The notes beneath the pieces were generated by a model. It made no database searches. It saw only the letters and a list, made by a program, of their open reading frames with translations, and was not told the DNA's origin. The translations under genes were made by a program, and so were the position numbers. From JAFDVL01 sp043736395 (GTDB lineage: Bacteria > Acidobacteriota > Blastocatellia > RBC074): a stretch of 43,091 bases of DNA. Location: the NCBI GenBank assembly GCA_043736395.1, contig JAYTCQ010000232.1, positions 1 to 43,091 on the forward strand. Direction: 5' to 3'. This document shows, one piece after another, positions 34,902 through 42,644 of this stretch (the first letter of the stretch is position 1; each line of letters begins with the position of its first letter).

Positions 34902-35025
34902 TTTGCAGAGGAATGCGAGTAGACGGGCGACAGTAGTCGGTAGGGCAAAGATTGCAAATTATATGGTTCGTCTGAGCAGGAAGCTACCGACGACTGTCGC
35001 CCGTCTACTCGCATTCCTCTGCAAA
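34902..35025. repeat. 124-bp palindromic element with 42-bp arms
   Basis: Arms 34902-34943 and 34984-35025 are complementary with one mismatch, separated by 40 nt. The sequence is GC-richer than its surroundings and shares fragments such as GACAGT and CTACC with the palindrome at 2277-2399. It sits between a terminator and the converging gene's terminator and is probably a mobile hairpin element of the same broad class. Confidence 0.75.
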
Positions 35026-35039
35026 ACTTTAAAAGCATA

Positions 35040-35080
35040 AAAATGCGGTGAATCAGCTTTCGCCAATTCACCGCATTTTT
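35040..35080 (-). terminator. Terminator of the glycine-zipper protein gene
   Basis: AAATGCGGTGAAT and ATTCACCGCATTT form a 13-bp stem. On the minus strand the stem is followed by T-rich sequence. It lies 31 bp after the stop at 35111. Confidence 0.8.
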
Positions 35081-35110
35081 AGGTGAGTTATATCGAACCT
35101 TTATAAAACA

Positions 35111-36652
35111 TTACCGGGGAGCACTGGCTCTCAAAGTAACCTCTGTTCCTCGTTTCAGTTCCAGATCATCGCGTCCCTGCACAATCACCGAACCGGCGCC
35201 AGCGCCAGCTCCTACTGTAGCTCCAATCGCAGCTCCTTTGCCGCCTCCGGCAATGGCTCCGATAATTGCTCCTAAAGCCACCCCAACACCGGTTCGAGTG
35301 ACAGTATCGCGAGTTTGACTTTTGTCAGTTTGAACGCTGCCTTCCTGATCAATTCGAACTGTTTTCCCATCGGTGGTGCGAACATTTTCCAGGATTCCGG
35401 CAAAATTGTAAGTTTGCCCATTTCGTAAACGAATACGCTCAAAATTTAAGCTGATTCCTGCTCTACCTGTTACTCTCCCGGAACGTTCTACATTTGTGAC
35501 AGCACCTTCGATCACAGCACCTTCATATTCTCGCGGAGTCCGAACAGTCATCGTAAAATAATCACCATCACGAGCTTCTTTTGTATTGAGATCAGTGTCC
35601 ATCACCGCCATCATTTCGGTTCCATCCGGCACATTAAAATTATTGCGTTGCCGTTCTGACGGAGCATCATTTCTGCTGGCATACGTGTCAAATTGTGGTT
35701 GATCGGAAATTTTTTCATACACACTTAGTGATGTTACTGGTTGCGATAAACGATTATTTGAAATCGTCCGCGTCATTCGCAAACGACGACAATTATCAAT
35801 TGGCTCAAACGTCACACTAAAATCATTTCCACGGTCTCCGGTGGTCGTGACACTTAATTGATTACGATTAAAAGATGTCCTCACACTGACATTGCGTCCC
35901 TGAGCATTTTGCTCAGTCCGCGTTTGCCCATCAACCTCTAATGTCATTTGCGGAGCGCGTGGTGAAACGATTGTGACTGATGAGTTACGGCGCTCTAACA
36001 CCAACATTTCCGGTGCTTCTAATCGTCGTTCTAAATTATCGCGAACTCGATCTCTATTTTGGCTGTCAACGTTATTTGTTGAACGATTGACAATTTGAGA
36101 AGTCTTGTCACTACGGGAAGAATCCAATTTATAAGTCCCTGTAAAACACGAATTTTCGTTGGTATTATTCCCTGAGTTTGAATAAGAACCGCGATCATTA
36201 GCGCCATTCCAATCCCATTTTACGTTGTAATACTGAGCTAAATTATTTAAGTCCGAGCGTAAAGTATTCCAATTCGTCTCAGCGCTTGAATTACGAAAAT
36301 TCATCCGCACAAAACTGTCGATATAGCGCGCTCGCATCATGACGTCTTCAACATCACTGCTCACAGAGTGCCTGTTTTTAAAACGATCTTTTAGACGATT
36401 CGTGGCAGATTCAAAATCACCAATATAACTATTAATTTCGGTTTCACGATTAGTCCCATTCAGCCGACTCCGATCAAGTGAATTATTCACTTCCCGACGA
36501 AAAGACTTAGAACGTGATTCAATTCTTGTAATCAATTGCTCTAACTGTCGATCATTAACCCGATAGGGGCGTTGCGCTAAGACTGAAAAGTTATTACTGG
36601 ATAAAAGTACAGCTATTAATAAGGTTAGTACCTGTTTTATTGCTTGCTTCAT
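35111..36652 (-). CDS. Exported protein with C-terminal glycine zipper, unknown function
   Basis: 513 residues from the ATG at 36652, which has GGAG 8 nt upstream; an ATG four codons earlier lacks spacing for it. The signal peptide ends near NFSVLAQ. The N-terminal part (about 30-140) is helical and Arg/Asn-rich, and the middle is Ser/Asn/Thr-rich and beta-like. The C-terminal part (about 430-490) is a glycine zipper (GVALGAIIGAIAGGGKGAAI, continuing with repeated GAxxGAG) that could insert in or associate with the outer membrane. A strong sigma-54 promoter lies upstream, back-to-back with that of the SYLF gene. No firm family name; an envelope stress role is inferred. Confidence 0.75.
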   Translation of the reverse strand: MKQAIKQVLTLLIAVLLSSNNFSVLAQRPYRVNDRQLEQLITRIESRSKSFRREVNNSLDRSRLNGTNRETEINSYIGDFESATNRLKDRFKNRHSVSSDVEDVMMRARYIDSFVRMNFRNSSAETNWNTLRSDLNNLAQYYNVKWDWNGANDRGSYSNSGNNTNENSCFTGTYKLDSSRSDKTSQIVNRSTNNVDSQNRDRVRDNLERRLEAPEMLVLERRNSSVTIVSPRAPQMTLEVDGQTRTEQNAQGRNVSVRTSFNRNQLSVTTTGDRGNDFSVTFEPIDNCRRLRMTRTISNNRLSQPVTSLSVYEKISDQPQFDTYASRNDAPSERQRNNFNVPDGTEMMAVMDTDLNTKEARDGDYFTMTVRTPREYEGAVIEGAVTNVERSGRVTGRAGISLNFERIRLRNGQTYNFAGILENVRTTDGKTVRIDQEGSVQTDKSQTRDTVTRTGVGVALGAIIGAIAGGGKGAAIGATVGAGAGAGSVIVQGRDDLELKRGTEVTLRASAPR

Positions 36653-36778
36653 AATTTGCTCCATTCCTAATGGTCTTGAGAGAAGGGGGAATTGTGACGA
36701 ACTCTGAGAAACTTATTCGAGTAAAAATGAGGATTTATGTTCTCACACCATACAGTTTCATCATTACTTAGTTAAAGG

Positions 36779-36794
36779 AGCAAATTAAAGGCCA
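36779..36794 (-). promoter_or_regulatory. Sigma-54 promoter of the glycine-zipper gene
   Basis: The minus strand reads TGGCCTTTAATTTGCT. The predicted start is near 36768, giving a 116-nt leader. Its -24 end lies 6 bp from that of the divergent promoter at 36801. Confidence 0.78.
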
Positions 36795-36800
36795 CAGCTT

Positions 36801-36816
36801 TGGCTCATAAATTGCA
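36801..36816 (+). promoter_or_regulatory. Sigma-54 promoter of the SYLF gene
   Basis: TGGCTCATAAATTGCA has TGGC and TTGCA at exact spacing. The predicted start is near 36827, giving a 196-nt leader to the ATG at 37023. Confidence 0.78.
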
Positions 36817-37022
36817 CGTTCAGATACTGGTGAGGCAATTCCAGGTGATTCGGGTTTCTTTTGCTTATCTGCTGGAATTTTGCAGCTGATATGACAAAAA
36901 ATAAGGTGAAAAAGAATTTCTGGTGTTTGAAATCAATACACAATAATCTGATAGAATTTCTATCATTAATAATTTGAGCTGCCCTTCACAAATAGTTCAC
37001 CAATAATTACGAGGAGAAGATT

Positions 37023-37754
37023 ATGAAAAATAAATTACTGTTTTCGATATGTATGACACTAAGTTTGATGGTATTTTCCAACTTACCAAGTCAGGCCAAC
37101 CCACAAGAAAAAAAGAAAGATGAAAAATTTAAAGATGGAGCTGAGCAATCCGATAAAGCTTCACGCGTTTTTAATGAAATTATGAATGCGCCAGATAGTG
37201 CTATTCCAACTGAAATTCTCGACAAAGCAGAATGCGTCGCAGTTTTTCCGTCGGTGATCAAAGCTGGATTTATTGTTGGTGGTCGAGGTGGTCGTGGCGT
37301 TGTTAGTTGTCGCACCGCGCAGGGCTGGAGCGCGCCTGCTTTCCTCAATCTTGGCGGTGGGAGCATCGGCCCGCAAATCGGTGCGCAATCCACAGATTTT
37401 GTCATGCTCTTTATGAATAAAGAAGGTGTGAATAGTTTGCTTTCCTCTAAATTCACATTGGGCGGTGACGCTTCAGTAGCTGCTGGCCCGGTCGGTCGTC
37501 AAGTCGGCGCTTCTACAGATATAGTGCTGAAATCACAAATTTTGTCCTACTCACGTAGTCGCGGTGTCTTTGCCGGATTAGAGTTAAAGGGTGTCGCGAT
37601 TACTGTTGATAAAGATGACATGAAGAGTGTTTATGGAGAAGAAGCGACTGCCAAAGAAGTTCTTCAGGAGAATAAACGCACGGCGCCTGACGAAATCCGT
37701 GAATTCGCTAAAACCTTAGGGAAATATTCAAGCAGACAGGCAGAAAAACAATAA
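37023..37754 (+). CDS. SYLF-domain (Ysc84-like) lipid-binding protein
   Basis: 243 residues with a signal peptide ending near SQANPQE and GAGGAG before the ATG. The SYLF pattern runs through most of the mature protein: SRVFNEIMNAPDSAIPTEIL, AECVAVFPSVIKAGFIVGGR, GRGVVSCR, FVMLFMNKEGVNSLLSSKFT, ILSYSRSRGVFAGLELKG. SYLF domains bind phosphoinositides in eukaryotes. Bacterial exported forms are probably envelope lipid-binding proteins, but their role is little known. It is a single-gene unit under a sigma-54 promoter divergent from the glycine-zipper gene. Confidence 0.88.
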   Translation: MKNKLLFSICMTLSLMVFSNLPSQANPQEKKKDEKFKDGAEQSDKASRVFNEIMNAPDSAIPTEILDKAECVAVFPSVIKAGFIVGGRGGRGVVSCRTAQGWSAPAFLNLGGGSIGPQIGAQSTDFVMLFMNKEGVNSLLSSKFTLGGDASVAAGPVGRQVGASTDIVLKSQILSYSRSRGVFAGLELKGVAITVDKDDMKSVYGEEATAKEVLQENKRTAPDEIREFAKTLGKYSSRQAEKQ

Positions 37755-37820
37755 CTGGTGACTATTAATTATTAGCAGGAATAAAGCATCTCGCTTCCTG
37801 ATAAATTGAATGAGAGAGGC

Positions 37821-37858
37821 AACAAGGCCGTCCTGAAAAATTTCAGGACGGCCTTGTT
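37821..37858 (+). terminator. Strong hairpin after the SYLF gene
   Basis: ACAAGGCCGTCCTGAAA and its complement form a 17-18 bp stem with a 2-nt loop. The following T-run is weak (TTGTTGTTAT), but position and stem strength suggest termination. Confidence 0.75.
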
Positions 37859-37920
37859 GTTATAAAAATTCTAAGTTTCCAACTGTAGCTTTGATTTTTT
37901 TTTAACTCATTCACATATTA

Positions 37921-37960
37921 AAAAAGCAGCTTGATCATTGATAATCAAGCTGCTTTTTTA
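37921..37960. terminator. Bidirectional intrinsic terminator
   Basis: AAAAAGCAGCTTGAT and ATCAAGCTGCTTTTT form a 15-bp stem with flanking A and T runs. It serves the minus-strand DUF883 gene, ending 24 bp before its stop, and possibly read-through from the SYLF gene. Confidence 0.9.
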
Positions 37961-37983
37961 TCTTACCCAATTTTTACATTGAG

Positions 37984-38343
37984 TCAGCGACGTCTAAAGA
38001 TTGCCCCTAATATTATGCCAACCCCCCCGGCAATCAACAAAGTGCGACCAGGATTCTGCTGAAGTTGTTTTGTCAGATCTTTTTTGATCTTATCTGAATT
38101 TACGTCACTAACGTAATCAGCCGTTTTATCTAACCAATCAGCCGCTTGATGACCATACTTACCAAGCTCTAATTCTTTTGTTTGCGAGTTTAATTGTCCG
38201 CTGCTACTTTCACTCTTTTCGTGCAAGGTCTGTGCAGCCTGACGCAACTTTTCAGAAGTGGTTTTTTTAGCACGATCAAATAATGAATTTTCAGTTCCCC
38301 ATTTCTGACCTAATGACTCGAAATTTTCTTCGTATTGGCTCAT
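37984..38343 (-). CDS. DUF883 (YqjD/ElaB-like) membrane-anchored stress protein
   Basis: 119 residues from the ATG at 38343; a GTG two codons earlier is in frame but too close to the GAGAAG site. A hydrophilic helical N-terminal part (ASEKLRQAAQTLHEKSES-like) is followed by AADWLDKTADYVSDVNSDKI, then a C-terminal QQNPGRTLLIAGGVGIILGA membrane zipper ending RRR. It is a paralogue of the protein at 558-911, which ends the same way. It is distant (278 nt) from the nearest sigma-54 promoter, with a terminator-like hairpin in between, so its own expression may depend on read-through or on another promoter. Confidence 0.82.
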   Translation of the reverse strand: MSQYEENFESLGQKWGTENSLFDRAKKTTSEKLRQAAQTLHEKSESSSGQLNSQTKELELGKYGHQAADWLDKTADYVSDVNSDKIKKDLTKQLQQNPGRTLLIAGGVGIILGAIFRRR

Positions 38344-38459
38344 AAACACTCTTCTCAGAAATCTTCAAACAGACTTCCTATATAAAATTATTAGCCTAAT
38401 TATTGAACAGTTCTATGCTAATTCGTGATTTTTTTTACTTCCTAAGAAACGTTACACAA

Positions 38460-38621
38460 TAAAAAAATTTCGACAAACTGGCAATTCCTCAGAACTCATT
38501 CATTACTGCTCAAACGAGTCAGAAGTCTTGCCAGTTTGTCGACCACTGCTACCTCTTGCCCCCAGGTAGCAAATCGCCTGTTCAATTAAGATGTGATCTT
38601 CTTACTACTAATCTAATCACG
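38460..38621 (-). ncRNA. Candidate sigma-54-driven small RNA or attenuated leader
   Basis: The predicted start is at about 38621 from the promoter at 38632-38647. The transcript would contain a hairpin with arms GCTACCT and AGGTAGC (38548-38570) flanking a G-rich loop, then a 15-bp stem TCGACAAACTGGCAA / TTGCCAGTTTGTCGA (38470-38484 with 38528-38542), followed on the minus strand by seven T. That is a promoter and an intrinsic terminator about 160 nt apart with no ORF between them. It may be a free small RNA or a leader that controls the DUF883 gene downstream. Confidence 0.45.
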
Positions 38622-38631
38622 TTTATAATTA

Positions 38632-38647
38632 TGCAAATTGAATGCCA
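38632..38647 (-). promoter_or_regulatory. Sigma-54 promoter upstream of the candidate small RNA / DUF883 gene
   Basis: The minus strand reads TGGCATTCAATTTGCA, with TGGC and TTGCA at exact spacing. The predicted start is near 38621. Confidence 0.78.
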
Positions 38648-38777
38648 CACCTATTTTCCCTTATTTAACACTTACCAAGAATCAAACCGTATTAGTTACG
38701 TACATCTCGATTTAAAATCGAACAGTCATTTTTCTTACTGTTATTTATTCATACAAAGTCGCCATCTCTCATTGATT

Positions 38778-38793
38778 TGGCACAGTTGATGCA
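38778..38793 (+). promoter_or_regulatory. Sigma-54-like promoter of the small basic protein gene
   Basis: TGGCACAGTTGATGCA has a perfect TGGCAC at -24 and ATGCA where TTGCA is expected. The predicted start is near 38804, 55 nt before the ATG at 38859. Confidence 0.65.
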
Positions 38794-38858
38794 TTCACAT
38801 ATGTAGTAGTCTGGAATTGCCAGAACAATCATTTTATAAAATCTAAAAGGAGGCAATG

Positions 38859-39074
38859 ATGCCGCAGGGAGATAAATCAAAATATACACATAAACAGAAA
38901 AGACAAGCTGAACATATTGAAGAAAGCTACCGCGAACGTGGAGTAGCGGAACCGGAAGCAGAAGCACGTGCCTGGGCAACGGTGAATAAAATTGATGGTG
39001 GAGGCAAAAAAAGCGGTTCAGGACGTAAGAAATCTGTTCGTCAATCTGAAGGAGAAAAAACGGGAAGAAAATAA
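38859..39074 (+). CDS. Small basic protein of the type often labelled plasmid stabilization protein
   Basis: 71 residues from the second of two adjacent ATGs, which is better spaced from AGGAGG. The sequence MPQGDKSKYTHKQKRQAEHI, then ARAWATVNKIDGGGKKSGSG, is typical of short chromosomal proteins that databases often call plasmid stabilization protein, a name with little functional support. It is very basic in the C-terminal half (GRKKSVRQSE), so nucleic-acid binding is possible. It is a single-gene unit with a sigma-54-like promoter and a terminator overlapping its stop. Confidence 0.75.
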   Translation: MPQGDKSKYTHKQKRQAEHIEESYRERGVAEPEAEARAWATVNKIDGGGKKSGSGRKKSVRQSEGEKTGRK

Positions 39075-39091
39075 TTATTTCCTCCCGTTTT
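39057..39091. terminator. Terminator shared by converging genes
   Basis: ACGGGAAGAAA and TTTCCTCCCGT pair with one mismatch around a 7-nt AT loop, with A-run and T-run flanks. It overlaps the end of the 38859 gene and follows the minus-strand gene ending at 39104. Confidence 0.75.
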
Positions 39092-39103
39092 TCAACTCAG
39101 CGA

Positions 39104-39301
39104 TTAAGGTTCGATGAAAGGTTGCGGAACGGGCGAGACCGGGTCCATCGGATCATAAGGCGATGGTGTCTTCGGTTCAGGTGAACCCGGAAAAGGGCCA
39201 TCCGGTTCTGGAATTGGAAAATCCGGGAGCTTTGGATTTGGGTGTTCAGGCTCCGGGATTGGAAAATCCGGGAGCGATGGGTTTTCATTTGGATAACTCA
39301 T
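39104..39301 (-). CDS. Proline-rich repeat protein, unknown function
   Basis: 65 residues, about one third proline, with AAAGGAG before the ATG. A 16-residue unit occurs twice in tandem (LPDFPIPEPEHPNPK, then LPDFPIPEPDGPFPG), and the repeat is also visible at DNA level (around 39210-39280). No signal peptide or membrane segment; probably an extended, disordered chain. It is the last gene of the mla-osmC run, 41 bp after osmC. The start MSYPNEN resembles MTYPETN of the protein at 14057. Confidence 0.7.
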   Translation of the reverse strand: MSYPNENPSLPDFPIPEPEHPNPKLPDFPIPEPDGPFPGSPEPKTPSPYDPMDPVSPVPQPFIEP

Positions 39302-39342
39302 TAAATCTCCTTTGTATTCATTAATGTAACCTGAGCTGTAAA

Positions 39343-39768
39343 TTATAAAAGCCTGGCTTGTAAGTTAATCGTCGTGCCAGCCAAGGCCTTTGAAACCGGG
39401 CAGTTTACCTTTGCTGTCTGCGCGTGCTGCTGAAAAGTAGCATCATCCAGCCCGGGTGCTTCTACTTCGGTATTCAAATCAATCCGGGTAATTGAAAACC
39501 CGCCTTCAACCTTATCAAACCGCACCTGAGCGGTTGTATGAATACGGGTTGGCGTAATCTGTGCACTCGAAAGCTGCGCGGATAAAGCCATAGAAAAACA
39601 TCCGGCGTGCGCCGCCCCAATCAGTTCTTCCGGGTTTGTTCCCGCGCCTTCCTCCATTCGTGAGCGATAGGAATAAGCTCCCTCAAATGCTCCACTACCT
39701 AATTTCAAGGTGCCATTACCTTCTGTCACAGTTCCTTTCCATTCTGCTTCTGCTGTTCTAACCGGCAT
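39343..39768 (-). CDS. osmC: OsmC-family hydroperoxide reductase
   Basis: 141 residues, the normal family length, with AGGAGG before the ATG. The two redox cysteines are in AAHAGCFSMALSAQL and KVNCPVSKAL, and the N-terminal AEWKGTVTEGNGTLKLGSG matches OsmC. OsmC reduces organic hydroperoxides and is induced by osmotic and stationary-phase stress in other bacteria. It lies 54 bp after the mlaD-like gene on the same strand, so it may be cotranscribed with the lipid transport genes, an unusual pairing that links membrane repair to peroxide removal. Confidence 0.92.
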   Translation of the reverse strand: MPVRTAEAEWKGTVTEGNGTLKLGSGAFEGAYSYRSRMEEGAGTNPEELIGAAHAGCFSMALSAQLSSAQITPTRIHTTAQVRFDKVEGGFSITRIDLNTEVEAPGLDDATFQQHAQTAKVNCPVSKALAGTTINLQARLL

Positions 39769-39822
39769 AAGATTCCTCCTTATAATTTGTAACTTTTAAA
39801 TCCCAAAACTAACTATGGTGAT

Positions 39823-40983
39823 TTACTTATTTTTCAATTCTGTAACGCGATTTTCTCCATCTGTATAAATTAAGATTTCCACTCGCCCCTCTTGATTTGA
39901 TGCTGATTCATTGTCTTCTCCACGCCCCAAAGTCTTAATCCGCGCATCGTCCACTTTAAATTTTTGGATCAAATATTCCCGTACAACTGAAGCACGAGCT
40001 TGCGAAAGTGTTAAATTTTCTTCTTTACTACCTTGTGTTCCGGTATAAGCCGCGACTATGACAGATGAATAAGGATTGCTTTCAAGAAATTTGCCAACTT
40101 CATTCAGCATTTTTTCCTTATCCAATTTTGCACTATCCGCTTTGTCGAAAAGGCCTTTGCCGGGAAGAGTAAATTTCCTGGATGGTGTACTGGCGGGAAG
40201 CGCGTCAACTTCATTTTTCGTCAAATCAGCAGAATCAAAATATCCCCGATCTTTGAAAAATCCACGTAGTAAAAAGTTATGCTTCATCGCTTCCATATTT
40301 TCTTGAAATGAAACGACCCCAACTTTAGCCTCTCCCATGATTTCGCGTAACGACACAGTCGTGGCATTAATATTATCGAAGGTCGTCCGATCATTAACGA
40401 AAGCGCCAATCGTTCCTCGACCACTATTAATTTTGCTTGTGATTGATTTGATATCGCCAGTTGCGACCGAGAGATTTTCAATAGCGCCTTTAGACGAATC
40501 AATCGCCTCTCTGGCTGTATTAATTGCCTGTTGCGCGGAGTCAATGGTTTCACCGGCTTTGCGAGCCAGGTCGGCATAATCAAGCGGAGGACGGCTCGGC
40601 AAAAGATCACCATTACGCGCTGGTTCAGATTCTGCGGAACCAAAAGTAATTTCCATATACTTGCTGCCCAACAAACCTTCCGTTTCAATCGCCGCTACAG
40701 AATCTTTTCGAATAACGGTGTTTGTGGCCTCTTCTAATTGCATTTCAATCGTAATTTTTTGGCTGGGACGATTTGGTAACTGAATTTTTTTGACAGTTCC
40801 GATGCGAACACCACCCGTGCGAACAGGGGCTCCGACATCGAGTCCTACCACGTTCGCAAAGTTTGTTTTAAGTGTATAAGTCCGACTAAAGAGCAGTTGC
40901 CGCTCGCCTATTAAGAAAACGGTAGCGGCAAAAATGATCAACGCGATAAATATAAAAGCTCCTAACCGCGCAGTTCTGGACAT
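39823..40983 (-). CDS. MlaD/MCE substrate-binding protein fused to an OmpA-like domain
   Basis: 386 residues. An N-terminal membrane anchor (about 7-27) is followed by an MCE domain (about 38-115: VVGLDVGAPVRTGGVRIGTV, then AAIETEGLLGSKYMEITFG). A helical region (about 135-235) continues into the C-terminal OmpA-like domain (about 285-378: SSVIVAAYTGTQGSKEENLT, LSQARASVVREYL, GRVEILIY). MlaD forms a hexamer that takes phospholipid between membranes. An OmpA-like end could tether it to peptidoglycan, although the usual HTD motif reads YTG here. It lies 2 bp from mlaF, in the order mlaE-mlaF-mlaD. Confidence 0.9.
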   Translation of the reverse strand: MSRTARLGAFIFIALIIFAATVFLIGERQLLFSRTYTLKTNFANVVGLDVGAPVRTGGVRIGTVKKIQLPNRPSQKITIEMQLEEATNTVIRKDSVAAIETEGLLGSKYMEITFGSAESEPARNGDLLPSRPPLDYADLARKAGETIDSAQQAINTAREAIDSSKGAIENLSVATGDIKSITSKINSGRGTIGAFVNDRTTFDNINATTVSLREIMGEAKVGVVSFQENMEAMKHNFLLRGFFKDRGYFDSADLTKNEVDALPASTPSRKFTLPGKGLFDKADSAKLDKEKMLNEVGKFLESNPYSSVIVAAYTGTQGSKEENLTLSQARASVVREYLIQKFKVDDARIKTLGRGEDNESASNQEGRVEILIYTDGENRVTELKNK

Positions 40984-40985
40984 AA

Positions 40986-41747
40986 TTATTTCTCCTGTTT
41001 TTCCTGCATAAAGCTCACGACAAAGGGATCATCGCTTTGTTCTAATTCTTCCGGTGTTCCTTCAATCACAATGCTTCCCTGATTGAGCATGGCGACCCGA
41101 TCCGCAATCGTATGAACACTGCGCATATCGTGTGTCACGATGATGGAAGTGATGCCACGCTCCTGTTGTAAATCACGTATCAAATCATCAATTTCTGCCG
41201 CCGTAATTGGATCAAGTCCGGCATTCGGTTCATCCAGCAACATGATTTCTGGATCAAGCGCCAGTGCCCGTGCCAGCCCCACCCGCTTCTTCATACCACC
41301 GGAAATGTTAGCAGGCATTTTTTTTAAAGCGTCTTCCATGCCGACCCGCGCTAATAATTCGCGGACGTGTTCTGTGATTTCATTACTTTTCATTTTCGTA
41401 TGACGACGCAGCGGAAAGGCTACGTTTTCTTCAACTGTCAAAGAGTCATACAGCGCGGCATTTTGAAAAAGAAATCCCATCTTTTTGCGCATTTCATTTA
41501 ATTCATTCAGCGGCAGCGAAGTCACTTCTGTGCCGGAAATTTCAATCTTGCCTTCATCCGGTTTTTGCAATCCAATGAGCAATTTCAGCAGCACACTTTT
41601 GCCCGTACCGCTGCGTCCCAGCACTAAAAATGTCTGGCCTCGCTGAACCTTTAAATTCACGTTATTCAGCACTACTTGTTCACCAAAAGCTTTATGCAAA
41701 TTCTTGGTCGAAACGGCTATTTCGTCTGAATGATTTTGTTGCTCCAT
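40986..41747 (-). CDS. mlaF: MlaF-like ABC transporter ATPase
   Basis: 253 residues. Walker A is GRSGTGKS, the Q-loop is in FLFQNAALYDSLTVEEN, the signature is NISGGMKKRVGLARAL and Walker B is IMLLDEPNAGLDP, followed by the H-loop in IIVTHDM. The LFQNAALYDSLTV and GGMKKRVGLAR patterns are those of the Mla/Ttg2A group, which powers phospholipid transport across the envelope. It sits between mlaE and mlaD in one operon with 2-32 bp spacing. No MlaB (STAS), MlaC or MlaA gene is in the window. Confidence 0.95.
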   Translation of the reverse strand: MEQQNHSDEIAVSTKNLHKAFGEQVVLNNVNLKVQRGQTFLVLGRSGTGKSVLLKLLIGLQKPDEGKIEISGTEVTSLPLNELNEMRKKMGFLFQNAALYDSLTVEENVAFPLRRHTKMKSNEITEHVRELLARVGMEDALKKMPANISGGMKKRVGLARALALDPEIMLLDEPNAGLDPITAAEIDDLIRDLQQERGITSIIVTHDMRSVHTIADRVAMLNQGSIVIEGTPEELEQSDDPFVVSFMQEKQEK

Positions 41748-41779
41748 ATAAACAACCTTACTGATTTCTTACCCATTTA

Positions 41780-42598
41780 CTAACCTGGAAAAAACACCAG
41801 AATTAATCGCACTAAGACCACATCTGCCAGAATCACAAACAAAGATGAAAGCACGACAGCACTGGTCGAAGCGCGTCCGACACCTTCCGTTCCTCCTGAT
41901 GCCCGCATTCCCTGAAAGCAACCCATCAGGCCAATGATGAAACCGAAAATTAGTGCCTTACCAAGAGAAGGAAGCAATTCATCAAAACCAACCGATTCAA
42001 ATCCATCATTAATAAACAGTTGAAGCGGCGTTTTATCAGTCAACAAAGTTGCGAGCCATCCCGTTAGAATTCCGAAGAAATCAGCCACCAGAGTTAACAA
42101 GGGAACCATCGTCATACAGGCCATAATTCGTGTAACCACGAGAAAGCCATGTGGATTCACTGCGGAAGCCTCAATCGCATCAATCTGTTCCGTCACTTTC
42201 ATTGAACCCAGCTCGGCACCGATCCCTGCGCCGATGCGACCGCTCATCACTAACGCGGTAATAATTGGCCCACTTTCTTTAATGATGGAAATAACGATGA
42301 TCATTGGCAGATAAGCTTTAGCCCCAAACCGCACCAGGCTATCGTACGTTTGCATGGATAAAACAACCCCAATCGCACCTCCAGCCAAAGCTACTAAAGG
42401 AACCGATTTTGCTCCAATTTCATCCATCTGGCGGATGAACTCCCTGCCTTCAAATGGCGGCGTTGCAGCAGCGCGAATAAATTTCCAGACGAAGATACCC
42501 AAGTCTCCAAACCATTCGAACATCCCACTCAATAAAGTTAGAAAACTCCATTCAGATTTAGCGACGGATGCGGAATTCACTTCGACTTTTGCGGCCAT
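41780..42598 (-). CDS. mlaE: MlaE-like ABC transporter permease
   Basis: 272 residues with about five membrane segments. The conserved MlaE stretch GRIGAGIGAELGSMKVTEQI followed by DAIEASAVNPHGFLVVTR is complete. The N-terminal 60 residues are hydrophilic and then form the first interfacial helix. It moves phospholipids together with MlaF and MlaD. It is the first large gene of the operon; a 53-residue ORF precedes it by 46 bp, and a sigma-54 promoter lies upstream of both. Confidence 0.95.
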   Translation of the reverse strand: MAAKVEVNSASVAKSEWSFLTLLSGMFEWFGDLGIFVWKFIRAAATPPFEGREFIRQMDEIGAKSVPLVALAGGAIGVVLSMQTYDSLVRFGAKAYLPMIIVISIIKESGPIITALVMSGRIGAGIGAELGSMKVTEQIDAIEASAVNPHGFLVVTRIMACMTMVPLLTLVADFFGILTGWLATLLTDKTPLQLFINDGFESVGFDELLPSLGKALIFGFIIGLMGCFQGMRASGGTEGVGRASTSAVVLSSLFVILADVVLVRLILVFFPG

Positions 42599-42644
42599 TA
42601 AATTACCTCAGAATAATTAAGCTTCATGAGCTTTATACATACTT

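Noticed and set aside
36883..36980. 28-codon frame in the SYLF leader (MTKNKVKKNF start)
   Set aside because: No ribosome binding site and no supporting context; probably chance in an AT-rich leader.
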